DNA of 64,000 nt, from NCBI GenBank assembly GCA_017307785.1, contig JAFKGI010000005.1, positions 186,001 to 250,000 on the forward strand, written 5' to 3'. The translations under genes and the position numbers were made by a program. This document shows positions 1 through 7,752 of this stretch, one piece after another. This stretch comes from Vulcanimicrobiota bacterium (lineage in GTDB: Bacteria > Vulcanimicrobiota > Xenobia > Xenobiales > JADMJV01). The notes under the pieces are model-generated. The model saw only the letters and a program-made list of their open reading frames with translations, did no database searches and was not told the origin of the DNA. Position 1 is the stretch's first letter; every line of letters starts with the position of its first letter.

Positions 1-407
<407 letters not shown>

Positions 408-625
408 TTAGTCTCGAAATCACTCCGGGAGATAGACCATTACGGCAGGGTTCTTGCCCGATTCTGCAACTCAGTTGAGTCGGATGCGCACCAGTTCCAG
501 CCTGGGCTCGACTTTGTTAGGATAGTAAACGGGATAGATAACGCTGATATTCATAAGCGAGATTCTAGAGTTTCGCAATCGTATGCGAGCTTACAATTCT
601 GTCATTCCCGATAGTAGGATCATCC

Positions 626-1144
626 ATGAGCGAACTGAACTGGCGCTTTGCCCACACCCACGAATCAGAGTGGTCGTCCAGACCCACCGTGCAACTCGGC
701 CCCGCCAGCCTGGGCAGTCCCTGGGCCTACCTGCTGATATGCCGCGGCGAGGACCCCTGGCTTCGTGTCTGCCTGGAACTGGACGAGCATGAATACCCCC
801 ATCTGGAAGAGTGCCTGCTCTGGCGCTCGGCCCTCTGGGTCGGCTACGGCGGTCGAGTCTGCCGCATCGATCCCGAGAGCCTGGTCGTCCGTCAGCACCG
901 ACTCTCCTGGTATTTCGACCAGTTCTATCCCCTGGAAGACAGCCTGCTGGTCTGCTCCGCCAGTCACCTCACCCGCCTCGACCCGGACGGCAACCTCCTC
1001 TGGACCAGCCCCGAAATCGGCCTCGACGGCGTGCTGGTCAGCAACGTCCAGGACGGCATCATCGAAGGCCAGGGCGAATACGATCCCCCCGGCGGCTGGG
1101 TGGACTTTCGCCTGGACTTGAACCGAGGGGAACTGTTGACGTAG
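626..1144 (+). CDS. Hypothetical protein, beta-propeller-like fragment
   Basis: 172-residue cytosolic protein without signal peptide or membrane segment. Trp- and Leu-rich beta strands alternate with turns (CRIDPESL, TRLDPDGNLLW), as in quinoprotein- or NHL-type propeller blades, but it is too short for a full propeller. I do not recognise the family. ATG at 626 is preceded by TAGGAT five bases upstream, which could be a -10 box of a leaderless promoter or contribute AGGA as a ribosome-binding site. The gap to the next co-oriented gene is 42 bp. Confidence 0.6.
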   Translation: MSELNWRFAHTHESEWSSRPTVQLGPASLGSPWAYLLICRGEDPWLRVCLELDEHEYPHLEECLLWRSALWVGYGGRVCRIDPESLVVRQHRLSWYFDQFYPLEDSLLVCSASHLTRLDPDGNLLWTSPEIGLDGVLVSNVQDGIIEGQGEYDPPGGWVDFRLDLNRGELLT

Positions 1145-1186
1145 CACGGCCGCGGGAAAAGTGCGGACCCGTTCGAAGCGGACCTG

Positions 1187-1978
1187 ATGCTGTCTCGACT
1201 GCTCGTGCTCTTACTCCTCTCCGCTCCGCTGGCCGCTGACGTTTCCTTTGCCCGTCTCAAGGAACTGTGGGGGCAGCAGCGGTGGCGGGAGGCGGAGCGG
1301 TTGATCCGCCAGACCATTGCTGAGCATTCGGAGCCGACCGACCTGGAGGGAATTGCCAATTCCAGCGAGGCCAAGGAGATGTTGCGTCAGGCAGACTGGC
1401 CGGAGGTCCAGGCGGCCTACTTCGCCCGCCTGGATCAGGCGATGGCCGCAAGGCCGGGTAACATCCCTTATGAAATTCATTGTCGGGGCATCAAGGAGCA
1501 GTGGGCGCGCTTCTACGTGATCGCCAATGGCTCGGACTTCGGCCCGGTGACGGCCCTGGATGAAGAGAACACCGCTCGCCTCCAGGAGGTCGTGGCTACC
1601 CAGGGGTGGCCGCGCAAGTCGGAGTGGGGCGAGCGCCCGGCTCTGGCCGCCTGGCTGATCCTGCAGCACTCGCCGGACACGGAGTTTCAGGCCGAGATGT
1701 TGCCGCTGCTGGAAAAGCGGCTGCAGGAGAAAGAACTCGACGGCCCCTACTTCGCCCTGCTCTACGACCGGGTGCAAATGCGTCACGACCGGGCCCAACG
1801 CTACGGCAGCCAGGTGCGCAAAAAGCCCGACGGCGGTTGGGAACCGGTGCCGCCGCTGGAAGACCCCGAACACCTCGACGCCCTGCGCGCCGGCGTCGGC
1901 CTCCAGCCCATCGCCGACTACCTGACCTCAATCGCCAAAGTCTACGACAAGCCCGCCACCCGCGGCTGGTTTCACTGA
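1187..1978 (+). CDS. Secreted DUF6624-family protein
   Basis: 263-residue protein. Residues 1-17 form a typical signal peptide (LLVLLLLSAPLAA), so it is probably exported. The C-terminal half carries the DUF6624 signature: a helix with YDRV followed by QRYGSQV, then the Pro-rich turn EPVPPLEDPEHLDALR. No biochemical role is established for DUF6624. The N-terminal ~100 residues look like a helical repeat (LWGQQRWREAERLIRQT). The 3' end is followed 12 bp later by copy 1 of a ~160-bp repeated element that probably serves as its 3' UTR and terminator. Confidence 0.7.
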   Translation: MLSRLLVLLLLSAPLAADVSFARLKELWGQQRWREAERLIRQTIAEHSEPTDLEGIANSSEAKEMLRQADWPEVQAAYFARLDQAMAARPGNIPYEIHCRGIKEQWARFYVIANGSDFGPVTALDEENTARLQEVVATQGWPRKSEWGERPALAAWLILQHSPDTEFQAEMLPLLEKRLQEKELDGPYFALLYDRVQMRHDRAQRYGSQVRKKPDGGWEPVPPLEDPEHLDALRAGVGLQPIADYLTSIAKVYDKPATRGWFH

Positions 1979-1990
1979 AACCCGCCCAAA

Positions 1991-2149
1991 GCGTTCAAGA
2001 ATGATTTACAAACGCGGGCCGGTTACCACCTTTTCATCACCTCAGCCTGATATTCTGAGGTCGAACCAAAGGAACGGTTGGTAGTACCTGAGCTCGGCGA
2101 GTGCGTAACCTCCAAGTGCGCACAACCCGGGCTTCTTTTTTTGCCCGAG
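1991..2149 (+). repeat. ~160-nt structured 3'-UTR/terminator element, copy 1
   Basis: Copy 1 of a sequence found again, inverted, at 7077-7236; the central ~117 bp is about 90% identical by eye. Read on the plus strand it starts 12 bp after the DUF6624 stop. It contains hairpin A (ACCTCAG 2039-2045 with CTGAGGT 2055-2061), a second 5-bp hairpin (ACCAA/TTGGT), and a terminator-like outer stem (AGCTCGG 2091-2097 with CCGGGCT 2127-2133, one G-U pair) followed by a T7 run at 2136-2142. Differences in copy 2 keep hairpin A paired only on this strand, so I infer a transcribed RNA. Confidence 0.65.
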
Positions 2150-2182
2150 GATGGCGATGAAAGCCGGCGAACTTGAGCTCCT

Positions 2183-2650
2183 GTGAAGAAGCTTCTCCTG
2201 TGGTTCATTCTCCAACCGGCTCTCCTTGGCATCGTCTCCGCGCAGACGCCGGCCGAGGCGATTCTGGCCCGCCATCAAAACGTGTTCGACCAGAAGAAAG
2301 CTGTGGTTCAGCGCATCGAGACGGAGCAAACCGAAGGGGCGGAATTGCTGGCGGATTACCGGCGCATCAAGTCCAAGAATCTGCCCGAAGAGACTTTCCG
2401 CGAGCTGGTCAATCAGGGCGTTTCCACCACCCCTCCGGTCGCACTGCCAGTGCTGGTGACCCCGCCCGTCACGCCAGAGGAGCGACCCATTCTGGAGTCG
2501 GAAAAGTTGTCGGACGGCACAAGCTACCTGAAACTGGTGGAGGACCTGGACAAGCGCTTTCCGGATGCGGAGTTTTCCGCTTTCTGCCAGAGTAATCAGC
2601 TATTGCTGCGGCGCAATCGCTGGCTACGCGGCAAACTGGGTAAACTTTAA
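2183..2650 (+). CDS. Secreted hypothetical protein
   Basis: 155-residue protein starting at GTG 2183, with an N-terminal signal peptide (KKLLLWFILQPALLGIVSAQ). The mature part is helical and charged, with a Pro/Val-rich middle segment and a C-terminus ending RRNRWLRGKLGKL. I do not recognise it. It begins 41 bp after the T-run of the repeated element. A ten-codon reading frame (2157-2186) ends in a TGA that overlaps its GTG start (GTGA), hinting at translational coupling, because no strong ribosome-binding site of its own is visible. Its 3' end overlaps the convergent protease gene by 4 bp. Confidence 0.6.
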   Translation: MKKLLLWFILQPALLGIVSAQTPAEAILARHQNVFDQKKAVVQRIETEQTEGAELLADYRRIKSKNLPEETFRELVNQGVSTTPPVALPVLVTPPVTPEERPILESEKLSDGTSYLKLVEDLDKRFPDAEFSAFCQSNQLLLRRNRWLRGKLGKL

Positions 2651-3492
2651 ACGAACGGGTATTTTTGCCCGCAATTGGAGCAGAGTTCCGACTCGGGATG
2701 CAGCTTTTCCCCGCACTGCGGACAGGGCCGCAGCTGCAGGCCGGGGGCCTGGTAAACGGGCGCTTTCCCCTCGATCACAGCAGGCCGGTTGTAAAAGTGG
2801 GCCAGCGGATGAAAGTCGGAGGCCGGTCCTAACAACGTGGGCACCTGAATGCCGAGGAAAACGGCCAGAAAGACTTCGTGTTGAGACCAGAGACCCACGG
2901 CTGCCAGGGTGGTGATGCCGGCCATGACCAGGCTATTGGTCTGCAGCGGAATCACCAGAGACAGCAAGGATGCTAGCGCCTGGCCACCGTCCAAAGGATA
3001 GGCGGGCAGCATGACGTTGAAGCAGAAGAGCATCATCTGCAATTTCAGAACCAGAAAAAGTCCGACGCCCATCGAAGAAGTGAGTTGACCTGAGGGCTCA
3101 AAATCCAGCGGCCAGAAATCGCCCGGCTGCAGACCATAACCCTGGCCCCAAAGCCCGGCCGCGCAGGCCAGCGCCAGCAACAGATTGACCAGGGGACCGG
3201 CCAGCGAAATCCACACCGAATCCATCACGTTGCCGCGGTTGGCCTCGGTATAAGCGACGCCGCCCAGAGGCCAGAGCACAATGGAGTCAGCCCTTCCGCC
3301 TACGCTACGGGCCGCGAAGCAGTGTCCCAGCTCGTGGAGCAGAACACTGGTGAAGAGCACGCCGTAGAGCACGAGACCAATCAGGTCAAAACCGTCTTGA
3401 AAAAACCAGCCTGCCGCCAACAGGAAACTCCAGTGCAGGCGCACCTCGATTCCCGCCAGACGCCCCAAAATAATGCCGGAATGGTAAAGCAC
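2647..3492 (-). CDS. M50 site-2-type metalloprotease with zinc-ribbon tail
   Basis: 281-residue polytopic membrane protein of the site-2 protease family (intramembrane metalloprotease). The zinc motif HELGH lies near residue 55 in a membrane segment, and the second active-site motif PLDGG lies near residue 168. About six hydrophobic segments are visible. The C-terminus is a soluble double CxxC ribbon (CPQCGEKL then CSNCGQ) likely to bind zinc. Start is GTG at 3492. Upstream on the same strand, 39 bp away, lies a small unknown gene that may be co-transcribed. The substrate is unknown; regulated intramembrane proteolysis is a family-level expectation. Confidence 0.85.
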   Translation of the reverse strand: MLYHSGIILGRLAGIEVRLHWSFLLAAGWFFQDGFDLIGLVLYGVLFTSVLLHELGHCFAARSVGGRADSIVLWPLGGVAYTEANRGNVMDSVWISLAGPLVNLLLALACAAGLWGQGYGLQPGDFWPLDFEPSGQLTSSMGVGLFLVLKLQMMLFCFNVMLPAYPLDGGQALASLLSLVIPLQTNSLVMAGITTLAAVGLWSQHEVFLAVFLGIQVPTLLGPASDFHPLAHFYNRPAVIEGKAPVYQAPGLQLRPCPQCGEKLHPESELCSNCGQKYPFV

Positions 3493-3531
3493 ATCTCGGA
3501 AATTCTCGATGCACCCGGCCGATCCCCGCGG

Positions 3532-3915
3532 CTAGCGAGAAATGGGCGGAAAGCCCAGCCCATCCAACCAGGCTTGTTCCGGCAGCTCGTAACGCAACAG
3601 GCGAAAACCCTTGGTCGGCTTCGATTTCCACCAGGTGTCTTGGAGAAACTGAGACACCTCGGCCTTGCTCGGTCGCTGAGGATAGTCTCGCCGAGGAATC
3701 TGGTCCGCGTCGAAAACGGCGCTCCACTGCCAGTTGCCGCGACGGTGGCGATAGCCGTGGCCCAGCAGCCAACCGTCCGACGTTTGCGCCACCAGCAAGA
3801 CGCTTTCCACGTAGAGTGGCCTGCGGTCTTCCTCCGCTCGAAAGGCCAACAGGTAAACGGCCTGAACATCCTGGAGCTGCAAGTCCCGGGCGGTCTCGAT
3901 CGGGTCAGGTAACAT
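3532..3915 (-). CDS. Hypothetical protein (127 aa)
   Basis: Small soluble protein with no signal peptide or membrane segment. It is rich in Trp and Tyr (WLLGHGYRHRRGNWQWSAVF; FLQDTWWKSKP) in a pattern of beta strands ending in a short helix. I do not recognise the fold. It starts at ATG 3915 and lies 39 bp upstream of the M50 protease on the same strand, so the two may be co-expressed. A large hairpin sits between this gene and its upstream neighbour (4029-4358). Confidence 0.55.
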   Translation of the reverse strand: MLPDPIETARDLQLQDVQAVYLLAFRAEEDRRPLYVESVLLVAQTSDGWLLGHGYRHRRGNWQWSAVFDADQIPRRDYPQRPSKAEVSQFLQDTWWKSKPTKGFRLLRYELPEQAWLDGLGFPPISR

Positions 3916-3939
3916 CCTCGTGGCTACGCCGGCAGGGTC

Positions 3940-3987
3940 CCGGCTCCCCTCCAGGCCGGACGCGCGGGACTGGCCTGCAGGGGAGCC
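3940..3987. other. Large perfect hairpin in intergenic DNA
   Basis: Inverted repeat CCGGCTCCCCT (3940-3950) with AGGGGAGCCGG (3977-3987), extended inward after one C/C mismatch by CAGGCC (3952-3957) with GGCCTG (3970-3975), around a 12-nt loop. That gives 17 base pairs between two minus-strand genes. No T-run follows on either strand, so a classical Rho-independent terminator is unlikely. It could be a transcript-stabilising hairpin or a protein-binding palindrome. Confidence 0.7.
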
Positions 3988-4028
3988 GGCCTGAGGGAGT
4001 GACCAAAAAATCGTGAACTGCCGGACCT

Positions 4029-4358
4029 TCAGGGGATCGGGTTCTTGAGCGCGTCGGCCAGAACGTAAACCAGGCTGGCTCCGCCCAGGGCACCCAGCAC
4101 CGGTCCCGCGACGGCGCCGATTCGCACGCCGAGAGTGACGTTGTGCAGCAGGCTGCCGCCCGGCTGGGTCAGGACCAGGCCCAGAAAGGCGCCCGTTCCC
4201 ATTCCGGCTCCAAAGCCCAGATAGCCCAGCCCCACCGCGGCCCCGGTCGCAGCCGTGCCGGTGGTGACGATTTCCAGCGGGGTCCAGGGTGCTGGCTCAG
4301 CAGGCTTGGGTTGAGGGAGTCGAGGCGGTGGACCGCCCTGGTTCTTGCGAATCTGCAC
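4029..4358 (-). CDS. Small glycine-zipper membrane protein
   Basis: 109-residue protein. The N-terminal ~28 residues are Pro-rich and basic (GGPPPRLPQPKPAEPAPW). Two hydrophobic segments rich in Gly and Ala follow (AAVGLGYLGFGAGMGTGAFL; GAVAGPVLGALGGASLVYVL) with small-residue spacing typical of glycine-zipper helices. It is probably inserted in the membrane. Start is GTG 4358 with AGGAG about 11 bases upstream. No family name can be given. It lies downstream of plsC on the same strand, separated by an 18/21-bp repeat array. Confidence 0.55.
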   Translation of the reverse strand: MQIRKNQGGPPPRLPQPKPAEPAPWTPLEIVTTGTAATGAAVGLGYLGFGAGMGTGAFLGLVLTQPGGSLLHNVTLGVRIGAVAGPVLGALGGASLVYVLADALKNPIP

Positions 4359-4442
4359 GTCGGGGAGTCTCCTCTGTCGTTTGGGCCAGTTTAGGGAGGT
4401 AGGCTTAATTTCGCATTAATCCCGGGCTGGCGGCCGGTCGTG

Positions 4443-4566
4443 ATGCCGAGACCGGTGGGTGCGCCGACACCCGTGGGCGCAATGCCGGGACCGGAGGGTG
4501 CGCCGACACCCGTGGGTGCAATGCCGACACCGGTGAGTGCGCCGGCACCGGTGGGTGCAATCGGGT
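4443..4566. repeat. Degenerate 18/21-bp tandem repeat, locus 1
   Basis: Six units alternate between 18 bp (consensus ACCGGTGGGTGCGCCGAC) and 21 bp (ACCCGTGGGTGCAATGCCGAC). The array ends at the plsC stop codon. The same family appears at 36236-36396. Most units carry the palindrome ACCGGT or a one-base variant. The reading frame stays open through the array, giving repeats such as APTPVGA, but it lacks a plausible start or downstream domain, so I treat it as non-coding. Confidence 0.75.
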
Positions 4567-5300
4567 TAGCGGCGGTTGTTGGGATTCCACCAATCGGCCA
4601 CTCGGAAGATGAGCCAGGTGGTGGGGACCCAGAGGGCCTGAGCCAGGCGAAAACGCCAGTGTTTTCGCGGGGGAGCGGGCGGGTGGTGGGTGATCAACTC
4701 CTCGAGGGCGAGTCGCAGGCGCTCGCCGAACCCCTCCGGGGTTTCATCGGGTTGCGCGTAGAGAGGGAGTCCGAAGCGGGCCCGAATCCGGCCGCCTTCC
4801 ACGTAGGCTCCCCGAGCGGTGGACAGCCAGTGCAGACCGGAGAGTCCGAGCGGAACCACAGGAGCACCGGATCGCACCGCAAGCATGGCGGCCCCACCTC
4901 GAAAAGGCTGAAGTTCCAGGGTATGAGTCTGATGGGCCTCAGGAAACAGGGCGATGGGCCTGCCCTCACGCAAGCGCGCCAGAGCTTCCTTCACTCCGGA
5001 ACGACCGGGCCCGATCACGACCCCACCGGCTCTGGCGATCAGCGGACCGAGGATGGGGATGCGCAACACCTCGTGGCGCACCAGAAAGTCCAGGCGCCGG
5101 GGAACGATGGCCGCCACTAAAAAAGGGTCCATCAGTGTCGGGTGATTGGCCACCAACACCAAGGGACCCTCCAGGGGCAAGTTCTCCAGACCCTCGACCT
5201 GCGGCTGCCAATAAGGCAGCAGCATCCACGCGCCCCAGGCGCGCAGGGCGGTGTAAACTTGCCTACGTCGCGTGCCACGCCATCGATGATAATCAAACAT
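4566..5300 (-). CDS. plsC: 1-acyl-sn-glycerol-3-phosphate acyltransferase family
   Basis: 244-residue lysophospholipid acyltransferase that transfers an acyl chain to lysophosphatidic acid or a related acceptor at the inner membrane. Motif I is NHPTLMDPF (catalytic His and Asp, near residue 53), followed by the glycerol-phosphate site and a motif III variant FPEAHQTHTL where FPEG is usual. An N-terminal hydrophobic segment (ALRAWGAWMLLPYW) anchors it. Length and motif spacing fit the family; the FPEA variant suggests a divergent acceptor. The 3' end abuts the 18/21-bp repeat array. Confidence 0.85.
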   Translation of the reverse strand: MFDYHRWRGTRRRQVYTALRAWGAWMLLPYWQPQVEGLENLPLEGPLVLVANHPTLMDPFLVAAIVPRRLDFLVRHEVLRIPILGPLIARAGGVVIGPGRSGVKEALARLREGRPIALFPEAHQTHTLELQPFRGGAAMLAVRSGAPVVPLGLSGLHWLSTARGAYVEGGRIRARFGLPLYAQPDETPEGFGERLRLALEELITHHPPAPPRKHWRFRLAQALWVPTTWLIFRVADWWNPNNRR

Positions 5301-5372
5301 TAGAGCACCCGACTCCGTTGATCCCTAACCCGCGTTCGGTCCGCTTCGCTCCCCTGAACACGGGGTTCGAGA

Positions 5373-5921
5373 CTAGCGGCGGCGGAAGAACCAGCCCAGC
5401 GCTCCGCCCACCGCCAGACCGACGGCGGCCGTGGCCGCAGCCGTGTATCCGGCGGCTTTTTTCGACATGCTCAGGATGGGATTGTCAAAGATGTTGGTGG
5501 AGGTGTGCACGGAGACGATTTTCCACTGGTCATCTTTCTTGACCATCGAGTTGCTCCAACGCACTCGGCAGGTGAAGGTCAGGCCGTCGCCCAGTTTGTA
5601 GCTGGTGTCGGCCCAACCGGTGGCCACGCCGAAACCACCGTCATACAACGTGGTTAACTGGTCGGCTTCGACCGCGTCGATCGAGGTGGATTTTACACGG
5701 GGCCGGGAACCGGCCAACATCTGCTCGTGATAATTGCGCACTCCGGCGTGCCCGTGGCAAACTCGGCCGTCCATAGCGGTGAAGGCAACATTTTCGTCGC
5801 AGACCGCCAACATGCCGTGGATATCGCCGCGATTGTAGGCGGCCACGAAAGCATCTCGCATGGCTCGGAGAGCCTGATGATCCGCCTCTTGGGCGGTTTG
5901 GGTGGTATTTGCGTCGCTCAT
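5373..5921 (-). CDS. SnoaL/DUF4440-like domain with C-terminal membrane anchor
   Basis: 182 residues. Positions ~15-145 form an NTF2-like cone fold (FVAAYNRGDIHGMLAVCDENVAF; DDQWKIVSVHTS), used by ketosteroid isomerase-like enzymes and binding modules. A C-terminal membrane helix (YTAAATAAVGLAVGGALGWF) ending in FRRR makes it tail-anchored with the domain in the cytosol. A small-molecule or detoxification role is possible, but no catalytic pair can be assigned. It is divergent from the aminotransferase gene, with 54 bp between their starts. Confidence 0.7.
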   Translation of the reverse strand: MSDANTTQTAQEADHQALRAMRDAFVAAYNRGDIHGMLAVCDENVAFTAMDGRVCHGHAGVRNYHEQMLAGSRPRVKSTSIDAVEADQLTTLYDGGFGVATGWADTSYKLGDGLTFTCRVRWSNSMVKKDDQWKIVSVHTSTNIFDNPILSMSKKAAGYTAAATAAVGLAVGGALGWFFRRR

Positions 5922-5975
5922 AAGATCGCGCTTCGGGCGCAGGGGACCAAGATCCTCGGTGGGAATTCCCCAAGG

Positions 5976-7076
5976 ATGCTACCCGAATTTCGCCTGGAAA
6001 AGTTTTTCTCCGAATGGGAGTTCCAAGCTCGCCATCATTTGACCGCCTCGGATGCCGAGAACTGCCCCCTGGGAGAATTGCTCGAGAACCCGAGCGAACT
6101 GCTGGAATTACGCCTGGGATACATTCCCAGCGAGGGCGGACGCGAGCTTCGCCAGGCCATCGCCGCCACCTACCAAAACATCGAGCCGGACCAGGTCTTG
6201 GCTTTCTGTGGGGCAGAAGAAGGCCTGTACTGCGCCATGCGTGCGTTGCTCGGTCCAGAAGACCACGCCATCGTCACCTTGCCCAACTACCAGGCTATGG
6301 AAGAACTGCCGCTGTCGATCTGTCAGGTCAGCGGCCTTCCCCTGCGAGCCGAAGAGAACTGGGATCTGGACCTGGACGAACTGAGACGACTGCTGCGTCC
6401 CAACACGCGTCTGCTGGCGGTAAATTTTCCCAATAACCCGACCGGCAAAGTGCTTTCCCAGGAACGTTGGGCGCAACTGGTGGAAATTGCTCGCGAAGCC
6501 CGCATCTGGTTGTTTTCCGATGAGGTCTATCGAGGGTTGGAGCGCGACCCGGCCCACACCCTGCCCCAGGCGGCCGACCTCTACGAGAGAGGGCTGTCCC
6601 TCAACGTCATGTCCAAAGCCTACGGTCTGCCAGGCCTGCGCGTGGGCTGGATCGCTTGCCAGGACCGGGAAGTTCTGGAAAAGATGCTCAAGCTGAAGCA
6701 CTATCTCTCGATTTGCAATAGCGCTCCCTCCGAGCTGCTGGCCACTCGCGCTCTGCAGCAAGGCTCACGGCTGCTCGAACGGAACCGCCAGTTGACGGTG
6801 GACAATCTGAAGCTCTGGAAAGACTTCTTCATGGAGCATCCGGAGAAGTTCGAATGGTGGGCGCCCGAGGGTGGTTGCGTGGCCTTCCCTCGCTATCTCG
6901 GCCACGAAGGAGTGGAAAGCTGGTGCCGCCGCCTGCTCCACGAAGCCGGCGTGCTATTCTTGCCGGCCAGCATTTATGAATCTCGTCTGGGCGCGGTGGC
7001 CCAGGACCGCTTTCGCCTGGGTTACGGCCGTCGCGGCCTGGCCGCGGCTCTGGACGCGCTACGGGCGGCCCTCTAA
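5976..7076 (+). CDS. PLP-dependent aminotransferase, class I/II
   Basis: 366-residue fold-type I aminotransferase or C-S lyase-like enzyme. PLP landmarks are an Asn-Pro-Thr loop (NFPNNPTGKVLS), the Asp/Tyr strand (LFSDEVYRGLE) and the Schiff-base lysine in SLNVMSKAYGLPGLRVGW (near residue 215). The substrate Arg is in RFRLGYGRRGL near the C-terminus. Reactions in this group include aspartate and aromatic transamination; the substrate cannot be told. ATG 5976 is chosen because homology begins just after it; AAGG lies immediately upstream. The stop is followed directly by copy 2 of the ~160-bp element. Confidence 0.85.
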   Translation: MLPEFRLEKFFSEWEFQARHHLTASDAENCPLGELLENPSELLELRLGYIPSEGGRELRQAIAATYQNIEPDQVLAFCGAEEGLYCAMRALLGPEDHAIVTLPNYQAMEELPLSICQVSGLPLRAEENWDLDLDELRRLLRPNTRLLAVNFPNNPTGKVLSQERWAQLVEIAREARIWLFSDEVYRGLERDPAHTLPQAADLYERGLSLNVMSKAYGLPGLRVGWIACQDREVLEKMLKLKHYLSICNSAPSELLATRALQQGSRLLERNRQLTVDNLKLWKDFFMEHPEKFEWWAPEGGCVAFPRYLGHEGVESWCRRLLHEAGVLFLPASIYESRLGAVAQDRFRLGYGRRGLAAALDALRAAL

Positions 7077-7236
7077 CTCGGGAAAAAAAGAAGCCCGGTT
7101 GATGCGCACTTGAAGGTTACGCACTCGCCGAGCCCAGGTATTACCAACCGTTCCTTTGGTTCGACCTCAGAGTATCAGGCCGAGATGATGAAAAGGTGGT
7201 AAGCTGCCTCGAATTGTAAACATCTCCTGAACGTTA
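7077..7236 (-). repeat. ~160-nt structured 3'-UTR/terminator element, copy 2
   Basis: Inverted copy of 1991-2149. Read on the minus strand it begins at the Usp stop codon and ends with CCGGGCTTC plus T7 next to the aminotransferase stop. Hairpin A here is ATCTCGG with CTGAGGT: two changes from copy 1 turn a C-G into U-G and an A-U into G-U, so the stem is kept in RNA read from the minus strand but would be broken in RNA from the plus strand. It probably acts as the 3' end of the usp transcript. Confidence 0.65.
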
Positions 7237-7695
7237 TGCTAACGGCTCAAGCGGGGGACGGACCACCAGCACTGGACAGGGGCTACTGCGCATCACCTGG
7301 TCGGCGATGCTGCCGCTGATCCAGCGCATCCAGTTGCTCTTACCGGCCGAAGCCATCACGATCAAATCCACTCCCTGCTCGCTGGCGTAGCCGACAATGG
7401 CGTCGCGCGGGTCCGCCTGCTCCGCATGCAGGGAGACCCGCAGATTCCTGCCGCCAGTTAACCGCTGTTGAACTTCTTCCAGATACTTCTGAGCTTCGGC
7501 CAGCTGCTGATTTCCCAACTTTTCGAAATCGGTGGGGAGCTTGGACTGGCGGTCCACGAACAGCACTTTACCCAGGTCAACGGCCACCAGCAGGCAGACT
7601 TCACTACCCATAGGTTCGGCCAGTTGTTGAGCCACCGGCAGAGCCAGTTCGGACTTGGAGGAGCCATCCAGAGGAACGAGGATCTTCTTGTACAT
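7234..7695 (-). CDS. Universal stress protein (UspA family)
   Basis: 153-residue single-domain cytosolic Usp protein. It opens with the canonical strand MYKKILVPLDGS and ends with the nucleotide-loop region DLIVMASAGKSNWMRW..GSIADQV followed by CPVLVVR. The usual ATP loop G-x2-G-x9-G(S/T) is altered (SAGKSNWMRWISGS), so ATP binding is uncertain. It probably dimerises and responds to stress or growth arrest. The stop overlaps the end of the repeated 3' element. Confidence 0.9.
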   Translation of the reverse strand: MYKKILVPLDGSSKSELALPVAQQLAEPMGSEVCLLVAVDLGKVLFVDRQSKLPTDFEKLGNQQLAEAQKYLEEVQQRLTGGRNLRVSLHAEQADPRDAIVGYASEQGVDLIVMASAGKSNWMRWISGSIADQVMRSSPCPVLVVRPPLEPLA

Positions 7696-7752
7696 AGGTG
7701 CGGGGTTCTACTTCGGGGGACACTCGCCCTGGTAAGGCGAATTCCAGGGCAG

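Noticed and set aside
1991..2149. Known riboswitch (c-di-GMP, TPP, SAM, cobalamin) for the repeated element
   Set aside because: I could not match conserved core motifs of these classes, and the element follows stop codons rather than preceding genes.
4440..5120. 226-codon plus frame starting with APTPVGA repeats
   Set aside because: Antisense to plsC beyond the repeat, with no domain. Repeats explain the open start.
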